Assembly: GCF_003226255.1 (NCBI RefSeq)
Contig: NZ_QJST01000004.1
Span: forward strand, 1 to 64,000
DNA: 64,000 bases
Reading direction: 5' to 3'
DNA from: Idiomarina fontislapidosi
GTDB taxonomy: Bacteria > Pseudomonadota > Gammaproteobacteria > Enterobacterales > Alteromonadaceae
Part shown: positions 20,364-31,055 of the stretch, in pieces
Numbering within the stretch: the stretch's first letter is position 1
Layout of the letters: every line of letters starts with the position of its first letter
The notes under the pieces: model-generated
The model's input: the letters and a program-made list of their open reading frames with translations, nothing else
Databases searched by the model: none
What the model was told of the DNA's origin: nothing
Made by a program: the position numbers and the translations under genes

Positions 20364-21196
20364 CAACTCAGCTTGATTATCCAACGGATTTACTGACGCG
20401 CTACAGCTTTGCTGAGCAGGACGTGCGCGGCGAAATGGTGCAACTGACCAGTAGCTACCAGAGCTTAATTAAAGGACATCAGTATCATCCGGCGGTACAA
20501 CAGTTGCTTGGTGAAATGATGGCGGCCGTCTCGTTGTTGACGGCTACGCTCAAGTTTGAGGGGCATATTGCAGTTCAACTACAAGGTGACGGTCCCGTTA
20601 ACTTCGTTGCAGTGAATGGTAACCATTTATTGCAATTGCGCGGTATTGCCCGTGTGCGTGCCGAAATTGGTGAAACGGATTTACGAAGCCTGATTGGCCG
20701 CGGGCAACTTATTATTACATTGACACCCCACGACGGCGAGCGTTATCAAGGCGTTGTAAGTGCTGATGCCAACTCCTTGCAAGAAGTTATTCAAAATTAC
20801 TTTGAACAGTCTGAGCAGTTAGCGACGCGCGTGTGGTTACATGCCGACGGCGAACATGCTGCGGGGATGTTTTTGCAACGTATGCCAGCGTCCGGCAAGG
20901 ATATGGCAGGTTTCGAACATTTAGCAACCTTAACTGATACGATAACCGCGCAAGAGTTATTTACGTTGCCCGCCGAACAGCTGCTGCACCGCTTGTATCA
21001 CGAAGAAACGGTGCATATGTACCCAACGCAACCTGTTTCCTTTGTTTGTGGCTGTTCTAAAGATCGTACACTTGAAGCCTTAGCGACAGTGCCGGTTGAT
21101 GAAATTAAGCAAATTTTAGAACAAGATGGGGAGATCGTAATGACCTGTGATTACTGTCTCACCGAGTATGTCTTCAAAGAGGACGACTTCGCGTAA
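20360..21196 (+). CDS. hslO: Redox-regulated holdase Hsp33
   Basis: Cytosolic chaperone switched on by oxidation and unfolding. The 278 residues comprise an N-terminal substrate domain and a C-terminal zinc redox switch formed by the CxC (VCGCSKDR) and CxxC (TCDYC) pairs near residues 228-230 and 261-264. All four cysteines are present, so it should be functional. A strong terminator follows. Confidence 0.98.
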   Translation: MTTQLDYPTDLLTRYSFAEQDVRGEMVQLTSSYQSLIKGHQYHPAVQQLLGEMMAAVSLLTATLKFEGHIAVQLQGDGPVNFVAVNGNHLLQLRGIARVRAEIGETDLRSLIGRGQLIITLTPHDGERYQGVVSADANSLQEVIQNYFEQSEQLATRVWLHADGEHAAGMFLQRMPASGKDMAGFEHLATLTDTITAQELFTLPAEQLLHRLYHEETVHMYPTQPVSFVCGCSKDRTLEALATVPVDEIKQILEQDGEIVMTCDYCLTEYVFKEDDFA

Positions 21197-21213
21197 CATT
21201 AAACTTCATACGC

Positions 21214-21247
21214 ATAAAAAAAGAGGTCCTTGGGACCTCTTTTTTTG
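21214..21247. terminator. Bidirectional terminator between hslO and der
   Basis: A 9-bp perfect stem (21221-21229 with 21233-21241) with a 3-nt loop has A's before and a run of T's after. It can terminate hslO on plus and der on minus. Confidence 0.9.
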
Positions 21248-21263
21248 ACTGACTTATTTGAGT

Positions 21264-22703
21264 TTACTTGCCCTTCTTAACAAACTTCATCAAGCGGCGA
21301 CGCTTACGCTGTTGCGATAAGGTAAGGTTGTTTTTTCTTCCTGCATACGGGTTTTTAGGTTCACGGAATTCGACCTTTATCGGTGTTCCCATGACCCCGA
21401 GTGCCTTGCGGAAATAGTTGGTCAAATAACGTTGATAAGCACCAGGTAAACGCGTGACTTGGTTTCCGTGAATGACTATCCGCGGTGGATTGTAACCCCC
21501 TGCGTGCGCATATTTCAGCTTAACTCGACGACCACCCACCAAAGGTGGTTGGTGCTCTTCTTGCGCCATTTCCATGATCTTGGTTAACTTCGACGTCGAT
21601 ACGCGTTGAGTCGCGCTCTTGTACGCTTCCTCTACCGATTCGAATAAGTGACCTACGCCGGTTCCATGCAACGCTGAGATAAAGTGCAAACGTGCAAAGT
21701 CCACAAAGCCTAAACGACGATCGAGCTCTCGTTTAATTTCGTCTTTATGGTCTTGCTGTAATCCGTCCCATTTATTGACCGCGATAACAATAGAGCGACC
21801 CGCATTGAGCGCAAAGCCAATCAGGTTAAGGTCTTGATCGCTGATGGTTTCACGCGCGTCAATCACCGCCAAGACGACGTTTGCGTCTTCGATTGCCTGC
21901 AACGTTTTTACCACAGAATATTTTTCAATGGCTTCATCAATACGCCCCCGGCGACGCACACCCGCGGTGTCGATCAGGACATATTCACGCCCATCACGCT
22001 CCATCGGAATGTAAACTGAATCTCGCGTCGTACCGGGCATATCGAAGACCACCACGCGATCCTCACCCAAGATACGATTGGTCAGCGTTGACTTACCGAC
22101 ATTCGGTCGACCAACGATCGCCAGTTTAAGAGGCAACGCATCATAATCAATCTCGTCATGCTCAAGATCCTCGCTGTCGTGCTCATCGGGCACGATAACA
22201 TCAGGATACTCATCCGCCAGAGGTTTGAAGCACGAATCGAGCAAATGTTCGACACCACGACCATGCGCAGCAGCAATACCGTAGAGGTTACCCAGAGCTA
22301 ATGAATAAAAGTCGGCAATGGCGGAATCCGCATCAATACCATCGATTTTATTCGCAACCAGATACACTTTCTTTTTTTGCTTACGCAGATGCGTCGCAAT
22401 GGCTTGGTCACCGACCGTGACACCATCACGTGCGTCGACCAAGAATAAGACAACGTCAGCCTCTTCAATCGCCTGCAGCGACTGTTTGGCCATCACCTCG
22501 TCGATGCCCTCTTCGTCACCGTGTATACCGCCGGTATCGACAACAATAAACTGATAACCGTCATAATTGGCTTGGCCATACTTACGATCACGGGTCAAAC
22601 CCGGGAAGTCTGCTACGAGCGCATCCCGAGTTCGAGTTAAACGATTAAATAATGTAGATTTGCCTACATTGGGTCGGCCCACTAAGGCCACGACAGGTAA
22701 CAT
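21264..22703 (-). CDS. der: Ribosome biogenesis GTPase Der (EngA)
   Basis: Essential GTPase for 50S subunit maturation. Two tandem G domains each have GRPNVGKST (near residues 8 and 191) with matching DxxG and NKxD motifs (VANKIDG; AVNKWDG). The C-terminal KH-like domain ends in the basic [16 protein letters not shown]. The start MLPVVALVG was chosen from homology; 15 extra residues before it lack support. The length of 479 is near the usual 490. It is last in the hisS-yfgM-bamB-der block. Confidence 0.98.
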   Translation of the reverse strand: MLPVVALVGRPNVGKSTLFNRLTRTRDALVADFPGLTRDRKYGQANYDGYQFIVVDTGGIHGDEEGIDEVMAKQSLQAIEEADVVLFLVDARDGVTVGDQAIATHLRKQKKKVYLVANKIDGIDADSAIADFYSLALGNLYGIAAAHGRGVEHLLDSCFKPLADEYPDVIVPDEHDSEDLEHDEIDYDALPLKLAIVGRPNVGKSTLTNRILGEDRVVVFDMPGTTRDSVYIPMERDGREYVLIDTAGVRRRGRIDEAIEKYSVVKTLQAIEDANVVLAVIDARETISDQDLNLIGFALNAGRSIVIAVNKWDGLQQDHKDEIKRELDRRLGFVDFARLHFISALHGTGVGHLFESVEEAYKSATQRVSTSKLTKIMEMAQEEHQPPLVGGRRVKLKYAHAGGYNPPRIVIHGNQVTRLPGAYQRYLTNYFRKALGVMGTPIKVEFREPKNPYAGRKNNLTLSQQRKRRRLMKFVKKGK

Positions 22704-22716
22704 GTATGAGTATTTC

Positions 22717-23958
22717 CTAATTAACCTCGATGGCGTATAAGTCACCATCGCGTGTTTGTACGTACAGCGTGTTGCCGTCTACTACTGGCTGAGCGTAGAT
22801 ACCATCTCCACCGAGTTCCATACGGCCGATAATTTCGCCAGAGCTTGGCGAGAGCCAATGCAGATAACCTTCAAAATCGCCTAATACCAAACGGTTGCTC
22901 ACCATCGTTGGACCTGTTAGCGCGCGACCAAACAGTTCGTTATTACTCCACTGTTCAATGCCGCCGCGTAAATCAAGACCAAAGACATGGCTGTTGGCAT
23001 CTGTTAAGTAAATTGAGGCACCGTCAATGTGCAAGTTTTCGTAGGCGCTGTAGTCACGTTTCCAGCGCACTTCACCTGAACGTAGTTCAAGTGCTGCGAG
23101 CTCACCGTTGTAGGCAATCATGTAGATCACGCCACCAACAATCACTGGATTCGAATCGATATCTGCAAGCGCTTCTAGTTCGGTCGCGCCTGATGGGTCA
23201 CCAACCGCTTGGCTCCATGCTTGCTGACCATTGGTACCGATAAGTACCGAGGCACGTCCAGATGAGTCACCTAACACGACACCACCACTGACGATACTCG
23301 GTGCTGACGCACCGCGCAGTGTCAAGGTAGGCGTTTGATATTCGTACACCCAATTTTGCTCACCGGTATCGGCAGACAGACTAAGTACCTTGCCACCGAC
23401 GGTATGCACAACAACCATACCTTCGCCTACGGCGGGGTCCGAAGTCACTTCGTTACCGACTTCAACGTGCCATACCAATTCACCTGTTTCGGTATCGATA
23501 GCAATCACGTCGCCGTTTTCAGTGCCTAAAAACAACTTGTTGTACTGCGCAACCAAACCACCCGAAATACGCGCAGGGAAAGGTGATGAAAACAAGCCGC
23601 TAAACCAACCCTCGTCTACACCCTCGTTGATCTCAATCAGATCGTGTAAATCAACTTGCCACAGCGTTTCACCGGTTTCTTTATCGAGTGCTTTAACCAT
23701 ACCTTGACGGTCGGCCGCAAAAACCTTGCCATAGGCAACCGTCGGATTCAGACGAGAAAAGTATTCACCAACACCATCGCCTACTGAACGTTCCCACTTA
23801 ATCCGTGTGTCAACCTGCTGACTCACAGGCTGTAATGGGGCAACGGTAATTTCTTCGTCTTCATCACCGAAAAGCGAGCACGCCGACAATGACAGCCCTG
23901 CTAGAGCAATCACGCTGGTGCGCCATAAAGATTTCATCGCTGTTTTAGACTGCATCAT
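22717..23958 (-). CDS. bamB: Outer-membrane assembly lipoprotein BamB
   Basis: Beta-propeller lipoprotein of the BAM complex that inserts outer-membrane proteins. It is 413 residues from the first ATG, which overlaps the yfgM stop in ATGATG. An ATG eight codons in (MKSLWRT) gives a shorter signal peptide. The lipobox is LSAC near residue 27. PQQ-like repeats follow (for example [30 protein letters not shown]). Its position between yfgM and der is the classical one. Confidence 0.97.
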   Translation of the reverse strand: MMQSKTAMKSLWRTSVIALAGLSLSACSLFGDEDEEITVAPLQPVSQQVDTRIKWERSVGDGVGEYFSRLNPTVAYGKVFAADRQGMVKALDKETGETLWQVDLHDLIEINEGVDEGWFSGLFSSPFPARISGGLVAQYNKLFLGTENGDVIAIDTETGELVWHVEVGNEVTSDPAVGEGMVVVHTVGGKVLSLSADTGEQNWVYEYQTPTLTLRGASAPSIVSGGVVLGDSSGRASVLIGTNGQQAWSQAVGDPSGATELEALADIDSNPVIVGGVIYMIAYNGELAALELRSGEVRWKRDYSAYENLHIDGASIYLTDANSHVFGLDLRGGIEQWSNNELFGRALTGPTMVSNRLVLGDFEGYLHWLSPSSGEIIGRMELGGDGIYAQPVVDGNTLYVQTRDGDLYAIEVN

Positions 23959-24572
23959 GACTTCGCCAAGCTGTTGAGTTTAAGTTCGACTGCTGGAGAC
24001 AGTGTAGAACCATCGCTGTTTAGAGCGCTTTCGTAGGCTTCACGCGCTTTTGCTACGTCGCCTTGGGCGGCATATACATCGCCTTTGATTTCATTGGCGA
24101 ACGCTGAGTAAGCTTTTGGTAGCTCAACGTTCAGCACGTCTAACGCCGATTGGTATTGCGCTTGTGCTGAAAGCACACGAGCAAGGCGCACGCGCGCAAT
24201 CGCAGCTAAATTATCGTCGGCACCGCTTTCAATGATCGATTGGAATGAAGTGACTGCCGTTGCCAAATCGCCCTCTTCGGCCGCAACACGACCGAGTTGC
24301 AACGCGGCTAAGTAGCCGTATTGCGAATCTGGGTTCGACTTAATGAAATTCTGAGCATTCGTGATTGCGCCTTCTTCGCCCGCATTCAACTGGCTCACTA
24401 CGGCTTCATAACCACGCGAAGCTGCGTTTTGCGCTTCGATAGTGGCTTTATCGTAATAACGCCAGCCAAAGAACAGACCTAAGCCAATAATCGCACCAGC
24501 GATAATGCCTTTACCGTGTTCCGCCCAAAACTCTTTAATTCGTTCTACTTGTTGTTCTTCTGTTTGATCCAC
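23955..24572 (-). CDS. yfgM: Periplasmic-chaperone-network TPR protein YfgM
   Basis: Bitopic inner-membrane protein, known in E. coli to associate with PpiD near the Sec translocon. The 205 residues have a cytoplasmic N-terminus (EEQQVERIKEFWAEHGK), one transmembrane helix at about 22-41 (IIAGAIIGLGLFFGWRYY) and a periplasmic TPR region (for example KGDVYAAQGDVAKAREAYESAL). It overlaps bamB by 4 bp. Confidence 0.94.
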   Translation of the reverse strand: MDQTEEQQVERIKEFWAEHGKGIIAGAIIGLGLFFGWRYYDKATIEAQNAASRGYEAVVSQLNAGEEGAITNAQNFIKSNPDSQYGYLAALQLGRVAAEEGDLATAVTSFQSIIESGADDNLAAIARVRLARVLSAQAQYQSALDVLNVELPKAYSAFANEIKGDVYAAQGDVAKAREAYESALNSDGSTLSPAVELKLNSLAKS

Positions 24573-24581
24573 AGGACACCC

Positions 24582-25859
24582 CTATTCTTGTGTCAATGGT
24601 TTGAGCGCGACGATGAGTTCGCTCCAACCAAGTGTTTGTTGGTCATCAGTCGTACGCAAGGGTTTGACAGTCAACTGATTATTTTCTAATTCGTTATCAC
24701 CTAAAATCAATGCCACTTCGGCACCTGACTTATCGGCTTTCTTGATTTGCTTCTTCATTGCACCACCGCCGCTGTGAACGATGATACGCAGGTCTGGCAG
24801 CTCATTTCTCAGCTTTTCGGCAACAGCTTGCGCGTTAAGTTCCGCAGCTTCACCTAAAGGCATTAAATACGCATCGACTGCGCGACGCGGCGCCAGTTTA
24901 TTCTGCTCCTGTAATAACAGGACCAAACGCTCCATGCCCATTGCGAAGCCAACCGCAGGGGTTGCTTTACCGCCTAGTTGCTCAACCAAGCCGTCGTAGC
25001 GTCCGCCCGCGCACACCGTGCCTTGCGCACCTAAGGCGGTCGTCACCCATTCGAACACGGTACGATTGTAGTAATCAAGACCACGCACGAGCCTTTCGTT
25101 AAAGACATACTGAATACCCGCCGCATCAAGACGTGCCGTCAATTCTTCAAAATGTTGCTTAGACGCTTCATCCCAGTAGTCCGACAACTTAGGCGCTTGC
25201 GCTAACAATTGCTGGGTGTTGGCATCCTTCGAATCCAAGATACGCAGTGGGTTCGTGTCCAGACGACGTTGACTGTCTTCATCGAGCTCACTCTTGTACT
25301 GATCAAGATACTCGCGTAATGCCTCACGGTAACGCGCACGCGCCTCGTTTGAGCCTAGCGAATTAAGTTGTAGCTCGACTTGATCGGCGATGCCAAATGC
25401 CTGCCATAAGCGTGCGGACAACAAAATAACCTCAGCATCCGCATCGGCACCCTCAAGACCAAAGGTCTCGATACCGAACTGGTGAAACTGGCGGTAACGC
25501 CCTTTTTGCGGTCGTTCATAACGAAACATGGGGCCGATATACCAAAGACGCTGAATCTGGTTATACAATAAACCGTGTTGATTACCAGCGCGCACACAGC
25601 TCGCCGTGCCCTCTGGACGCAACGTAACGCTTTCGCCATTGCGATCATCGAAGGTGTACATCTCTTTTTCGACGATATCGGTTACTTCACCAATTGAACG
25701 CTTAAACAGTGCGGTGCTTTCGAGCACCGGCATGCGTATTTCTTGGTAGCCATAGCTGGCGGCAACTTGACGGATCATTGCCTCGACCTGTTGCCAAGCA
25801 GCTGTTTGCTCTGGTAACAGGTCGTTCATTCCTCGAATTGCTTGGATGGTCTTTGCCAC
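24582..25859 (-). CDS. hisS: Histidine--tRNA ligase
   Basis: Class II synthetase charging tRNA-His. The second of two nearby GTG codons was chosen because it gives [13 protein letters not shown], as in E. coli, and has GGAAG 7 bp upstream. Motif 1 is near 45, motif 2 is [17 protein letters not shown] and motif 3 lies in [11 protein letters not shown]. The histidine-A signature is [15 protein letters not shown]. The length of 425 is standard. The anticodon-binding domain occupies the last about 100 residues. Confidence 0.98.
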   Translation of the reverse strand: MAKTIQAIRGMNDLLPEQTAAWQQVEAMIRQVAASYGYQEIRMPVLESTALFKRSIGEVTDIVEKEMYTFDDRNGESVTLRPEGTASCVRAGNQHGLLYNQIQRLWYIGPMFRYERPQKGRYRQFHQFGIETFGLEGADADAEVILLSARLWQAFGIADQVELQLNSLGSNEARARYREALREYLDQYKSELDEDSQRRLDTNPLRILDSKDANTQQLLAQAPKLSDYWDEASKQHFEELTARLDAAGIQYVFNERLVRGLDYYNRTVFEWVTTALGAQGTVCAGGRYDGLVEQLGGKATPAVGFAMGMERLVLLLQEQNKLAPRRAVDAYLMPLGEAAELNAQAVAEKLRNELPDLRIIVHSGGGAMKKQIKKADKSGAEVALILGDNELENNQLTVKPLRTTDDQQTLGWSELIVALKPLTQE

Positions 25860-25925
25860 GGTCACTCTTCCGTTTAGCCTACAAAATAAGCGCGTATTAT
25901 AGAGTCTTTAGGGCGGCGGGTAAAA

Positions 25926-27044
25926 TCAGTTGTCGATTTCTTTTACATCAATGCGGTGCTTTTTGACATATTCCACGCGCTCACGGATTTGAGCTTCGAG
26001 CTGATCGACGAGATCATTGTTATCTAATCGTAACTTCTGGCGCTCGCCGCCAATATATAATCCGCTTTTACTCTTGGCACCTGCGAGTCCTACTTCTGAG
26101 ATAAGCGCTTCGCCTGGTCCATTAACGACACAGCCAATCACCGATACATCCATAGGCTCAGTAATGTCTTCTAGACGTTGCTCAAGCGCATTCACCGTAG
26201 AAATGACATCGAACTCTTGGCGTGAGCAGCTCGGGCATGCGATAAAGTTGATACCACGAGAACGAATACGCAACGATTTGAGAATATCAAAGCCGACTTT
26301 AATTTCTTCGACCGGGTCGGCTGCGAGTGACACACGTAGGGTGTCACCGATGCCCTCGGCTAATAACATGCCCAAACCAATTGACGATTTCACTGAACCA
26401 CTGCGTAACCCGCCCGCTTCGGTAATACCTAGGTGCAGCGGCTGCTCAATTTGCTTGGCAAGTAAGCGATACGACTCGACCGCTAAGAACACGTCTGACG
26501 CTTTGACGCTCACTTTAAAATCTTGGAAGTCGAGACGATCAAGGATATCGACGTGACGCATTGCCGACTCAACGAGTGCTGCAGGTGTCGGCTCGCCGTA
26601 CTTCTCTTGAATTTCACGCTCGAGTGAACCGCCGTTTACGCCTATTCGAATAGGAATGTTGTTATCGCGCGCCGCATCCACGACTGCGCGAATCCGATCC
26701 TCTCGGCCAATATTACCTGGATTAATACGGAGACAATCCACACCGTATTCGGCCACTTTCAGCGCAATGCGATAATCGAAATGAATATCGGCAACCAAGG
26801 GCACTGGGCTTTGCTGTTTAATCAGCTTAAAAGCTTCCGCGGCATCCATCGTTGGTACAGAAACCCGCACGATATCTGCTCCTGCAGCGGCGATACGGTT
26901 GATTTGGTCAACCGTCGCCTGTACATCCGTGGTTTCAGTATTGGTCATCGACTGAACGGCAATGGGCGCATTGTCTCCAATCGGCACATTACCCACATAG
27001 ATCCGACGGGAAGGTCTGCGCTTAATTGGATTTTCGTGCATCAT
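25926..27044 (-). CDS. ispG: (E)-4-hydroxy-3-methylbut-2-enyl-diphosphate synthase
   Basis: 4Fe-4S enzyme of the non-mevalonate isoprenoid pathway that converts MEcPP to HMBPP. The 372 residues comprise an N-terminal TIM barrel starting with [11 protein letters not shown] and a C-terminal cluster domain. Three ligand cysteines lie in CPSC (first and second) and [11 protein letters not shown], with the conserved Glu ligand shortly after. Two adjacent ATGs are possible starts. It stands between rodZ and hisS. Confidence 0.98.
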   Translation of the reverse strand: MMHENPIKRRPSRRIYVGNVPIGDNAPIAVQSMTNTETTDVQATVDQINRIAAAGADIVRVSVPTMDAAEAFKLIKQQSPVPLVADIHFDYRIALKVAEYGVDCLRINPGNIGREDRIRAVVDAARDNNIPIRIGVNGGSLEREIQEKYGEPTPAALVESAMRHVDILDRLDFQDFKVSVKASDVFLAVESYRLLAKQIEQPLHLGITEAGGLRSGSVKSSIGLGMLLAEGIGDTLRVSLAADPVEEIKVGFDILKSLRIRSRGINFIACPSCSRQEFDVISTVNALEQRLEDITEPMDVSVIGCVVNGPGEALISEVGLAGAKSKSGLYIGGERQKLRLDNNDLVDQLEAQIRERVEYVKKHRIDVKEIDN

Positions 27045-27064
27045 AACGGCTTACACTCAGTCTC

Positions 27065-28186
27065 TTAATTGCTTGAAGGGATAGTTAATCGTGCCACACG
27101 ATCTTGGCGATATTGTGACAAGTCTAACGTATTACCAGCATAGGTTATAGTCACCGCCGCCGGTTTGCATATCGTCGCCGAAAACGGTGCGCTGCCCGGC
27201 ACAGGCATACGGTAGCCCTGCGCTTTGGTGCCAATCGCTTGAACTTCACCGTCGGCATCTTCAATTTTTACCCAACACTCTTCGCTAAACTCGATAACCA
27301 AAGCGGTTTCGGGTTCAACATTCACGGCATCCTCAGTATCGTCTTCAGGGGGCGCTTCCACCACGGGTGTCTCACCCGCCTCTTCGTCTGCAGGCGCATC
27401 GGTTGGCTCAGAAGGTGTGTCGGATTCGCTTTGCGTTGCCGGGTCGTCGTTCGATACAGACTCTGGAATCTCTGAAACCGGTTGCTCAATTGTCTCTTCA
27501 GCCACTTCATCTTGCTGCGCAGGGTCATTCACGCTCAGCGAGGTACTCGCATCGGCTGCACTGACTTCGGATTCAAGCACCGGCTGTTCTTCTGCTACCG
27601 ACGAGCGTTGATTCTCCGATTGACGCAGGGTGGGCGTGTCTGCCTCAGTTTGTTCTGGGTTCACATCCGATTGCTCGGTGACCGCCTGCTCTACGTCGTT
27701 ACTTAATTTAGAAAAACTTAAATCGCTGTCTTGCCACCACCAAATGACCAAGGCGATCACCACGACCACCACCAACCAGGTGATCATCATTAGCCGGTTA
27801 TCGCTCTCTTGGTGTTTCACGCGACGTGAAAAACTTTGCATCGGCGTGCTTTCGGGCTCTGTAATATTGAGTGATTTGTACGCTTCATCAATTTGATTCT
27901 GGTCCACGCCGAGCAGTTTGGCATAAGCTCGCAAATACCCTTTAACGAAGGTCGTGGTTGAAAACGTCGCGTAATCATCTGCTTCGATGAGCTCTATCAC
28001 TTGCAGTCGCAAGCGCAAGCGATCAGCTGCCTCGCGTGCCGTCATCGACTTGGCTTCACGTGCTTGTTTGAGTAAATGCCCTGGACCTGCGGTTGGGCGA
28101 CTCGGCTGCTCTGGCGACGACATTAGTTGTTCGTTATTTTGGTCCGCGCTTGAGCTATTATTTGCAGATGAATTATCGGCAGTCAT
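27065..28186 (-). CDS. rodZ: Cytoskeletal membrane protein RodZ
   Basis: Links MreB to the elongasome and helps set rod shape. The 373 residues begin with a cytoplasmic helix-turn-helix of the HTH_25 type at about 33-100 (LLKQAREAKSMTAREAADRL...GYLRAYAKLL). A basic juxtamembrane stretch is followed by a transmembrane helix near 134-152. A long acidic, Ser/Thr/Pro/Glu-rich periplasmic linker leads to the C-terminal DUF4115 beta domain (ECWVKIEDADGEV). Its position just upstream of ispG is conserved. Confidence 0.95.
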   Translation of the reverse strand: MTADNSSANNSSSADQNNEQLMSSPEQPSRPTAGPGHLLKQAREAKSMTAREAADRLRLRLQVIELIEADDYATFSTTTFVKGYLRAYAKLLGVDQNQIDEAYKSLNITEPESTPMQSFSRRVKHQESDNRLMMITWLVVVVVIALVIWWWQDSDLSFSKLSNDVEQAVTEQSDVNPEQTEADTPTLRQSENQRSSVAEEQPVLESEVSAADASTSLSVNDPAQQDEVAEETIEQPVSEIPESVSNDDPATQSESDTPSEPTDAPADEEAGETPVVEAPPEDDTEDAVNVEPETALVIEFSEECWVKIEDADGEVQAIGTKAQGYRMPVPGSAPFSATICKPAAVTITYAGNTLDLSQYRQDRVARLTIPSSN

Positions 28187-28234
28187 GATCTTTGGGTCAT
28201 TCCCTAGTTTAACTAAAGTTAAGCGAATTGCATT

Positions 28235-28645
28235 TTAGCGATGTTGTGCACACCTATTTTGCTTGCCTGATTGCGCACCCAAGCGTTTAGCTTTAGCAAA
28301 TGCTTGGCGAGCCGCTTCCTGCTGGCCTGATAAACATAGTGCGACCGCATAATTGTTGTGCAGAACTCCGCTCATAGGTTGCCATGATAATGCTTCTTGG
28401 TAAAGTAGCAACGCAGAATTGACACGTTCTTTACTTAAATACCAGTGTCCAAGTGCTAATACGGTATCAATGCGGCGCGGCGCTATGAGAAATGCTTGTT
28501 TTAAATGACGCTCGGCATGATCGAGTTGTTGATGCTTTATATATGCCATGCCGGCCCGCAAGTGGGCATCCGCCGATGCATTGGACGCTGTTGATGAACA
28601 GCCTGTTAAAACCAAACTGATACTTACTGTCACTAAGCCACGCAC
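28235..28645 (-). CDS. Short PilF/PilW-like TPR lipoprotein
   Basis: By position (between rlmN and rodZ) and sequence this is the type IV pilus pilotin-type protein PilF/PilW, which helps secretin assembly at the outer membrane. The GTG start has AGGGAG 7 bp upstream. The signal peptide ends at the lipobox LTGC (Cys near 16). About three TPR units follow (AGMAYIKHQQLDHAERHLKQAF; LALGHWYLSKERVNSALLLYQEAL; NNYAVALCLSGQQEAARQAFAKA). At 136 residues it is about half the usual 250, and it ends before the C-terminal TPRs. The next gene starts 48 bp on, so no lost remainder is visible. Confidence 0.8.
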   Translation of the reverse strand: MRGLVTVSISLVLTGCSSTASNASADAHLRAGMAYIKHQQLDHAERHLKQAFLIAPRRIDTVLALGHWYLSKERVNSALLLYQEALSWQPMSGVLHNNYAVALCLSGQQEAARQAFAKAKRLGAQSGKQNRCAQHR

Positions 28646-28687
28646 TAGAGCACTCCCTTTTGAGGGACTCGAGTGCGTCGCTATTAA

Positions 28688-29824
28688 TTAGCTCGATTTG
28701 ACTGCAATTGAATCGCCACCGCGCTGCGCTTGCTGACGCTTTAGAATCCGCTTGGTACGGTCAATTACATCACCGACGAGCTGGCCACAGGCAGCATCAA
28801 TATCATCGCCTCGAGTCTTACGAACCATAACGGTAAAACCATAGTCCATTAATACTTTAGCGAAACGGTCGATCCGTGAATTACTCGAACGACCATACTC
28901 AGAACCTGGGAATGGATTAAATGGAATCAGGTTGATCTTGCTCGGCGTATCTTTGAGCGTACGGGCCAATTCATGTGCTTGATCCATCGAGTCGTTAACG
29001 TGGTCGAGCATGACGTACTCGACGGTCACTTTATGTTGAGCTTTTGATTGCTCAACATACTTACGGCTCGATTCTAAAAACTGTTGGATGTTGTACTTTT
29101 TGTTGATAGGTACGATTTCATTACGCAGCTCATCATTAGGCGCATGCAATGAAATTGCGAGCATCACATCGATTTGCTCACGTAATTTATCAAGTGCCGG
29201 TACTACACCTGAGGTGCTTAAGGTGACACGGCGTTTTGACAAACCAAAACCATAGTCGTCCATCATGAGGTCCATTGCAGGTACCACATTATTTAAGTTA
29301 AGCAGGGGTTCGCCCATGCCCATCATGACGACGTTTGTTACAGGCTTAATACCTGTTTTCGCGTAAGCTCCCAGTAGCTGATTAACACGCCACACTTGGC
29401 CGATGATTTCCGCTACGTTGAGGTTACGGTTGAAACCTTGTTGTCCCGTTGAACAGAAGGTGCATTCCAGCGCACAGCCGACTTGCGAGGATACGCATAA
29501 GGTTGCGCGATCGCGTTCTGGGATCCAAACGGTTTCAACGTCTTGACCATCAAACAAAGTCATTACGAATTTAATCGTGCCATCGCTTGATTGCTGTTGT
29601 TCGCGAATTTCTGGCGCGCGAATTTCAGCACATTGTTTGAGCTTTTCGCGTAACCCTTTGTTGAGATTGGTCATCTCATCAAAGTCGTCGACACAAAAGT
29701 GATAGAGCCATTTCATGACCTGGTCAGCTCGGAATGGTTTTTCGCCCATGTCTTTGAAGAAGGCTTTCATTCCATCGCGGTTCAGGTTTAAAAGATTCAC
29801 TTTTTTATCGATAGCGTTGGTCAT
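28688..29824 (-). CDS. rlmN: Dual-specificity 23S rRNA/tRNA adenine C2-methyltransferase
   Basis: Radical-SAM enzyme that methylates A2503 of 23S rRNA and A37 of some tRNAs. The radical-SAM cluster motif CALECTFC is near residue 120, and the second catalytic Cys lies in DIDAACGQL near 350. The start [16 protein letters not shown] has CAGGAA at good spacing and matches the family. A longer reading to 29875 runs through the ndk terminator and is rejected. The length of 378 is normal. Confidence 0.97.
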   Translation of the reverse strand: MTNAIDKKVNLLNLNRDGMKAFFKDMGEKPFRADQVMKWLYHFCVDDFDEMTNLNKGLREKLKQCAEIRAPEIREQQQSSDGTIKFVMTLFDGQDVETVWIPERDRATLCVSSQVGCALECTFCSTGQQGFNRNLNVAEIIGQVWRVNQLLGAYAKTGIKPVTNVVMMGMGEPLLNLNNVVPAMDLMMDDYGFGLSKRRVTLSTSGVVPALDKLREQIDVMLAISLHAPNDELRNEIVPINKKYNIQQFLESSRKYVEQSKAQHKVTVEYVMLDHVNDSMDQAHELARTLKDTPSKINLIPFNPFPGSEYGRSSNSRIDRFAKVLMDYGFTVMVRKTRGDDIDAACGQLVGDVIDRTKRILKRQQAQRGGDSIAVKSS

Positions 29825-29839
29825 AAGTTTCCTGTATCT

Positions 29840-29870
29840 AAAAAGTACCGTGCGCCAAATGGCGCACGGT
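29840..29870 (-). terminator. Terminator after ndk, placed in the rlmN leader
   Basis: A perfect 10-bp GC-rich stem (29847-29856 with 29861-29870) is followed on the minus strand by a short T-tract. It ends only about 16 bp before the rlmN ATG. It should stop ndk transcripts, leaving rlmN to start from read-through or a promoter overlapping the hairpin. Confidence 0.75.
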
Positions 29871-29910
29871 GTCATTCGCTAAACGAACAATCGCGTGCCA
29901 ACGGCACGGA

Positions 29911-30342
29911 TTAACGAGTGCGTGGGCAGATCTCTTCGTCGCTGAAGAAGTATGCGATTTCGCGTGCCGCTGTTTCAGGCGCGTCAGAACCGTGTACTGC
30001 GTTTTCATCGATAGTTTCAGCATAGTCTGCACGCAAAGTTCCTGCCAATGCATCTGCTGGATTCGTTGCGCCCATGATTTCACGGTTTTTCAGGATAGCT
30101 TCTTCGCCTTCCAATACTTGTACTACGATTGGACCTGAAGTCATGAACTCAACCAATGCGCCAAAGAAAGGACGCTCGCTGTGCTCAGCATAAAAGCCTT
30201 CAGCTTGTTCTTTGCTCAAGTGCATCATTTTTGACGCTACGATACGCAGACCTGCGCTTTCGAAACGAGTGTAGATTGCGCCGATTAAGTTTTTCGCAAC
30301 CGCGTCGGGCTTAATAATTGATAAAGTGCGCTCTAAAGCCAT
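29911..30342 (-). CDS. ndk: Nucleoside diphosphate kinase
   Basis: Balances NTP and dNTP pools by phosphate transfer through a phospho-histidine. At 143 residues it is the usual size. It begins [12 protein letters not shown] and has the catalytic His in [12 protein letters not shown] near residue 117. It heads the conserved ndk-rlmN-pilF-rodZ-ispG run. Confidence 0.98.
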   Translation of the reverse strand: MALERTLSIIKPDAVAKNLIGAIYTRFESAGLRIVASKMMHLSKEQAEGFYAEHSERPFFGALVEFMTSGPIVVQVLEGEEAILKNREIMGATNPADALAGTLRADYAETIDENAVHGSDAPETAAREIAYFFSDEEICPRTR

Positions 30343-30506
30343 CTTTTTTACTCCAAAATGGGTATTTAACCAGAGGTGAAAATTTCCGCGCGAATTATAC
30401 GTTAGATCTCGGAAAAAATCGAATATCTATTGATTGTTTTTTAACTCGAACTCAGCTAGTATCGAGAAACATTTAGCCTTATAGACGTCCAAAAGGAGTC
30501 CGTCAT

Positions 30507-31055
30507 ATGTCGAATACGACCCCGTTCCAAAAAGCTACCTTAGGCGGTGGATGTTTTTGGTGTATTGAATCTGCATTTAACCAACTTAAAGGCATCGAGT
30601 CGGCACAGTCGGGTTATACCGGCGGCACAACCGAGAACCCAACTTACAAGCAAGTCTGTAATGGTGATACCGGTCACGCCGAAGTTGTACAGCTCACCTT
30701 TGACCCAGAAGTGATTAGTTATCGACAGATCCTCGAGATCTTCTTTACCTTGCACGATCCAACGCAAGTGAATCGCCAGGGTAACGATATCGGCACGCAA
30801 TACCGCACCTCTATTTTTTATCATGACGATGAACAACAGAAAGTTGCGTTAGAACTGATTGATGAACTCGAAAACGATGCGGTGTTCGACGATGCGATTG
30901 TGACTGAGGTTGCGCCACTCGACACGTTTTACAGTGCCGAGGATTACCATGACGACTATTTCAATCGCAATCCGGAAAACCCGTATTGCCAAGCGGTCAT
31001 TTCACCTAAGCTAGCAAAGTTTCGTAAAACCTTCGCCGAATTACTGCGCAGCTAG
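30507..31055 (+). CDS. msrA: Peptide-methionine (S)-S-oxide reductase
   Basis: Repairs oxidised methionine (S-sulfoxide) in proteins. The catalytic motif GGGCFWC puts the nucleophile at Cys16. Substrate-binding residues lie in the YTGG and HDPTQ segments. The ribosome site AAGGAG precedes the ATG. It is 182 residues long. The 3' end overlaps convergently with iscS by 15 bp. Confidence 0.96.
   Translation: MSNTTPFQKATLGGGCFWCIESAFNQLKGIESAQSGYTGGTTENPTYKQVCNGDTGHAEVVQLTFDPEVISYRQILEIFFTLHDPTQVNRQGNDIGTQYRTSIFYHDDEQQKVALELIDELENDAVFDDAIVTEVAPLDTFYSAEDYHDDYFNRNPENPYCQAVISPKLAKFRKTFAELLRS

Noticed and set aside
26017-26556. Plus-strand open frame of 179 codons
   Set aside because: It lies wholly antisense to ispG, a gene with clear motifs; the composition is that of a reverse-complement shadow.
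29824-29875. Longer N-terminus for RlmN
   Set aside because: It would read through the ndk terminator hairpin; the ATG at 29824 has a better ribosome site and the family start.
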